A stretch of DNA of 7,508 bases from Alphaproteobacteria bacterium (lineage in GTDB: Bacteria; Pseudomonadota; Alphaproteobacteria; Rhizobiales; Hyphomicrobiaceae). Location: positions 1 through 7,508 of the forward strand of contig JAHZKN010000343.1 of the NCBI GenBank assembly GCA_022600335.1. The letters run 5' to 3'. Shown in pieces: positions 5,294-7,508 of this stretch. The position numbers and the translations under genes are program-made. Position 1 is the stretch's first letter, and each line of letters starts with the position of its first letter. Below the pieces are notes generated by a model. The model worked only from the letters and a program-made list of their open reading frames with translations, ran no database searches and was not told the DNA's origin.

Positions 5294-7105
5294 GTGGATG
5301 CAGAAGGGATTGAGTCGGTGACAAGTAACCACGGAACACCAGCGGCAAAGACTGGTGGATTCGCAGCACTTTTCAACCATCTTACAAAGGCGCTCAAACG
5401 CAGCGGTTTCAGCGCGGGTGAGGATCCGGCACCACGCGCGTGGTTGATCACAGTGTCAGTCATTCTAGCGCTCATTCTGTTGCCCTTGCTGACGATTTTC
5501 TATCTTGCGCTCACACCAACAGACAACATCTGGCCACACCTGGCACGTTCGGTACTGCCTAATGTTCTGTTTGATACGCTGGCCCTTGGTGTAGGCGTTA
5601 GCTTGATTGCGATTTGCGTTGGCACCGCTGCTGCTTGGCTGGTGACAATGTATCGGTTTCCAGGGCGCAGCATTGTTGACTATTTGCTGGTGTTGCCACT
5701 CGCGATGCCGACCTACATCGTGGCGTATTGCTACGTCGATTTACTTGACTATACAGGCCCGGTTCAATCCGCATTTGCAAATCTGTTTGGTTGGCAAACT
5801 CCCAAACAGTCTTGGCTCCCAGATGTGCGTTCGCTGCCAGGCGCTATCTTTGTTATGGCCAGTGTTCTCTACCCGTATGTCTATCTCACCGCGCGCGCCA
5901 GTTTTGTGCAGCAGTCGATCTGTGCTTTGGAGGTCGCGCGCACATTGGGGCGCACATCGATGGGCGTATTCTGGTCGGTAGGCCTGCCGCTTGCCAGACC
6001 GGCCATTGCTGCAGGTGTCGTTCTTGTCCTTATGGAAAGCCTTAATGATTTGGGTGCTGTGCAACACCTCGGCGTCGAGACCTTCTCAGCCGCCATCTAT
6101 GCCACATGGCTGCAGCGTTCAAACCTCGCTGGTGCCGCCCAACTGGCAAGTCTGTTGTTGGTGTTTATCACCCTGATCCTGGTGCTTGAACGCATTGCCA
6201 GGCAGGGGGCGCAAAGTCATCATACCACCGGCCGTTATCGCGCCATTCCATTTGAGCGACTGTCAGGTATCAGAGGCTATGCTGCGTTGGCACTCGTGGC
6301 GCTGCCGTTCTTAATTGGGTTTGCAATTCCGGTTCTGGTTTTGATGCAGCATGCATCGGCCCATCTTGCTGACGCTGTGGAGAGCGGTTTTTTGTCCGCA
6401 ACGGCTGATTCCCTTTTTCTAGCTTCGATTAGTGCGGGGGCTACTGTGACAGTGGCACTGACTGTCGCCTATGCGCGGCGTGTGTCATCGCACCCCTTTT
6501 TCAAATCGGCTGTTTGGATATCCGGACTCGGCTACGCCGCGCCAGGTACTGTACTCGCAGTTGGCTTGCTATTCTCGCTTGCAAGTTTCGATACATGGCT
6601 GAGCCGCACCATTGAGGCGGCGCTTGGTTTTTCTACCGGACAAATCTTTTCGGGCACAATTTTGGCACTGGTGATTGCCTACGTCATTCGCTTTGTCGCT
6701 GTGGCGATGGCCAACATTGATGCAGGCCTTGAGCGGATTTCGCCTAATCTGGATGCTGCCTCTCGCGCACTCGGAGAAACAGTCCTTTCTACGTTTTGGC
6801 GGGTACACGTGCCATTGCTTTGGCCGGCGATCGGCGCAGCAGCCTTATTGGTCTTTGTGGACGCAATGAAAGAGCTTCCCGCAACATTGCTGCTTAGGCC
6901 ATTTAACTTTGAAACTCTTGCCACCCACGTCTATAACCTGGTGTCTCTTGAACAGTTCGAACAAGCCGCACTCGGATCATTAGCAATTGTCACCGTTGGC
7001 GTGGTACCAGTGCTTCTGTTACATCAAACCATCTCCGGCGGCCGCGCAGGAAGCCCATCGGGCACACGCTGGCGTATGCGGTCACGGAACAGACTTCGCC
7101 TATAG
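5294..7105 (+). CDS. fbpB: Ferric-iron ABC transporter permease with two fused transmembrane domains (FbpB)
   Basis: The 603-residue protein has about 12 hydrophobic segments in two halves, near residues 49-72, 92-118, 128-150, 182-202, 233-255, 281-299, then 328-350, 371-394, 405-430, 452-474, 508-524 and 560-578. Each half carries an EAA loop that docks an ATPase: ALEVARTLGR...LPLARPAI (211-238) and LDAASRALGE...VPLLWPAI (486-513). This fused layout is typical of FbpB iron permeases, which form the whole inner-membrane channel as one chain. The N-terminal 48 residues and a basic tail (580-603, many Arg) are presumably cytoplasmic. The start is unsure: GTG 5294 has only a distant AAAGAG, whereas an in-frame GTG at 5318 follows AGAAGGGA with 8-nt spacing and would remove 8 residues. 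TGA at 5267-5269 rules out starts further upstream. It is cotranscribed with fbpA. No ATPase gene follows in the window. Confidence 0.94.
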   Translation: MDAEGIESVTSNHGTPAAKTGGFAALFNHLTKALKRSGFSAGEDPAPRAWLITVSVILALILLPLLTIFYLALTPTDNIWPHLARSVLPNVLFDTLALGVGVSLIAICVGTAAAWLVTMYRFPGRSIVDYLLVLPLAMPTYIVAYCYVDLLDYTGPVQSAFANLFGWQTPKQSWLPDVRSLPGAIFVMASVLYPYVYLTARASFVQQSICALEVARTLGRTSMGVFWSVGLPLARPAIAAGVVLVLMESLNDLGAVQHLGVETFSAAIYATWLQRSNLAGAAQLASLLLVFITLILVLERIARQGAQSHHTTGRYRAIPFERLSGIRGYAALALVALPFLIGFAIPVLVLMQHASAHLADAVESGFLSATADSLFLASISAGATVTVALTVAYARRVSSHPFFKSAVWISGLGYAAPGTVLAVGLLFSLASFDTWLSRTIEAALGFSTGQIFSGTILALVIAYVIRFVAVAMANIDAGLERISPNLDAASRALGETVLSTFWRVHVPLLWPAIGAAALLVFVDAMKELPATLLLRPFNFETLATHVYNLVSLEQFEQAALGSLAIVTVGVVPVLLLHQTISGGRAGSPSGTRWRMRSRNRLRL

Positions 7106-7108
7106 GCG
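7097..7108. repeat. 12-bp palindrome spanning the fbpB stop codon
   Basis: CGCCTATAGGCG is a perfect palindrome that contains the TAG stop (7103-7105). A second perfect palindrome, GACTTAAGTC, lies at 7121-7130. Neither has a T-tract after it, so a classical terminator is not supported. They may fold at the 3' end of the message or be chance. Confidence 0.4.
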
Positions 7109-7302
7109 GGCGGGTGGTTCGACTTAAGTCTGAAAGGCTTTAGACACACTCGTGGCCCAATTTGCCTTCAGGCTGCTTGCCATTAAGCGGGAATACAAAA
7201 CCGAATGCTGAAAACGGCGAAACAGATATTGCCTGTGGACGCTGAGTTATCTATGACTAAATTCTTCGAGTTCTGCCACATCATAATGAGCGTCTCTGGC
7301 GC
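7106..7302 (+). other. Spacer after fbpB with a weak candidate promoter
   Basis: This 197-bp stretch has no recognisable gene and no clear terminator. TTGCCT (7229-7234), 17 bp and TATGAC (7252-7257) form a weak -35/-10 pair pointing toward the ORF at 7303. The size of the gap suggests that the downstream ORF may not belong to the fbpAB operon. A 36-codon frame (7253-7363) is open here but shows no family features. Confidence 0.35.
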
Positions 7303-7508
7303 ATGTTGTGGTCGTGGCTCCGTCTTTCAAAAATTAGAGATTTCTGGGCACCCTGGCCAATGACCGCCTCCAGAAACGCTTCGAACAAGCGCAAACCCAT
7401 TGTCGGCACAGTGGCCGCTGTCGCCGCGCTTTTCGCGTGGTTCCTGGCAATTCCAACAACCTACAAACACGTCTCCTTTGAAACAGCACTTGTTTTTGCG
7501 GGCGAGCG
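7303..7508 (+). CDS. Unrecognised ORF with N-terminal membrane segment (3' end cut by window end)
   Basis: The frame is open from after a TAA at 7258-7260 to the window end. The first ATG is 7303 (MLWSWLRLSKIRD...) and a second lies at 7360 (MTASRNASNKRKP...). Neither has a strong Shine-Dalgarno, so the start is undecided. A basic stretch RNASNKRKP is followed by a hydrophobic segment VGTVAAVAALFAWFLAIP, which fits either a signal anchor or the first of several membrane helices, with the basic side in the cytoplasm. I do not recognise the family. It shows no Walker A motif or other ATPase feature in the visible 68 residues, so it does not look like the missing fbpC. Confidence 0.5.
   Translation, partial: MLWSWLRLSKIRDFWAPWPMTASRNASNKRKPIVGTVAAVAALFAWFLAIPTTYKHVSFETALVFAGE

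Noticed and set aside
7253..7363. 36-codon frame whose TGA overlaps an ATG at 7360
   Set aside because: The ATGA overlap looks like translational coupling, but the frame has no Shine-Dalgarno or family features, and the 7303 ATG already explains the downstream frame.
1..7508. CRISPR array, insertion sequence, integrase or defence-type gene cluster
   Set aside because: I saw no regularly spaced direct repeats, transposase motifs or terminal inverted repeats. The genes look like ordinary chromosomal ones.

Overview
The window reads as a chromosomal segment from an alphaproteobacterium, probably Hyphomicrobiales (Rhizobiales) or a close relative. Four independent signs point there: a tRNA-His with the alphaproteobacterial acceptor end (no G-1, U72, A73), a phasin of the polyhydroxyalkanoate-granule type, a histidine kinase whose dimerisation helix resembles the PdhS/DivJ group, and an Irr-type iron control element (TTAGAA-N3-TTCTAA) upstream of an iron-uptake gene. 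Base composition looks moderate and even, and I see no transposase, integrase, CRISPR array or other mobile-element sign.

Left half, minus strand: an exported glycoside hydrolase family 3 protein (NagZ-like, C-terminus cut by the window start), a 320-bp gap, tRNA-His(GTG), a 365-bp gap, and a small phasin-family protein that starts with GTG. A 163-bp divergent region separates the phasin from the plus-strand genes.

Right half, plus strand: a soluble orphan histidine kinase closed by a clear intrinsic terminator; then an iron-regulated unit made of an Irr box, a sigma70-like promoter, a leader with a 19-bp dyad, a ferric-iron periplasmic binding protein (fbpA) and a fused double-domain permease (fbpB). 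No ATPase gene (fbpC) follows within the remaining 403 bases. Instead there is a 197-bp spacer and the start of an unrecognised ORF with a probable N-terminal membrane segment, cut by the window end.

fbpA and fbpB together form the binding and membrane parts of a Fe3+ ABC importer. The predicted promoter and Irr box suggest induction in low iron. The other genes (cell-wall hydrolase, tRNA, phasin, kinase) appear to be independent housekeeping or physiological units. I found no convincing undescribed multi-gene system. The most notable points are the tRNA-His identity elements, the Irr-box geometry and the absence of fbpC.
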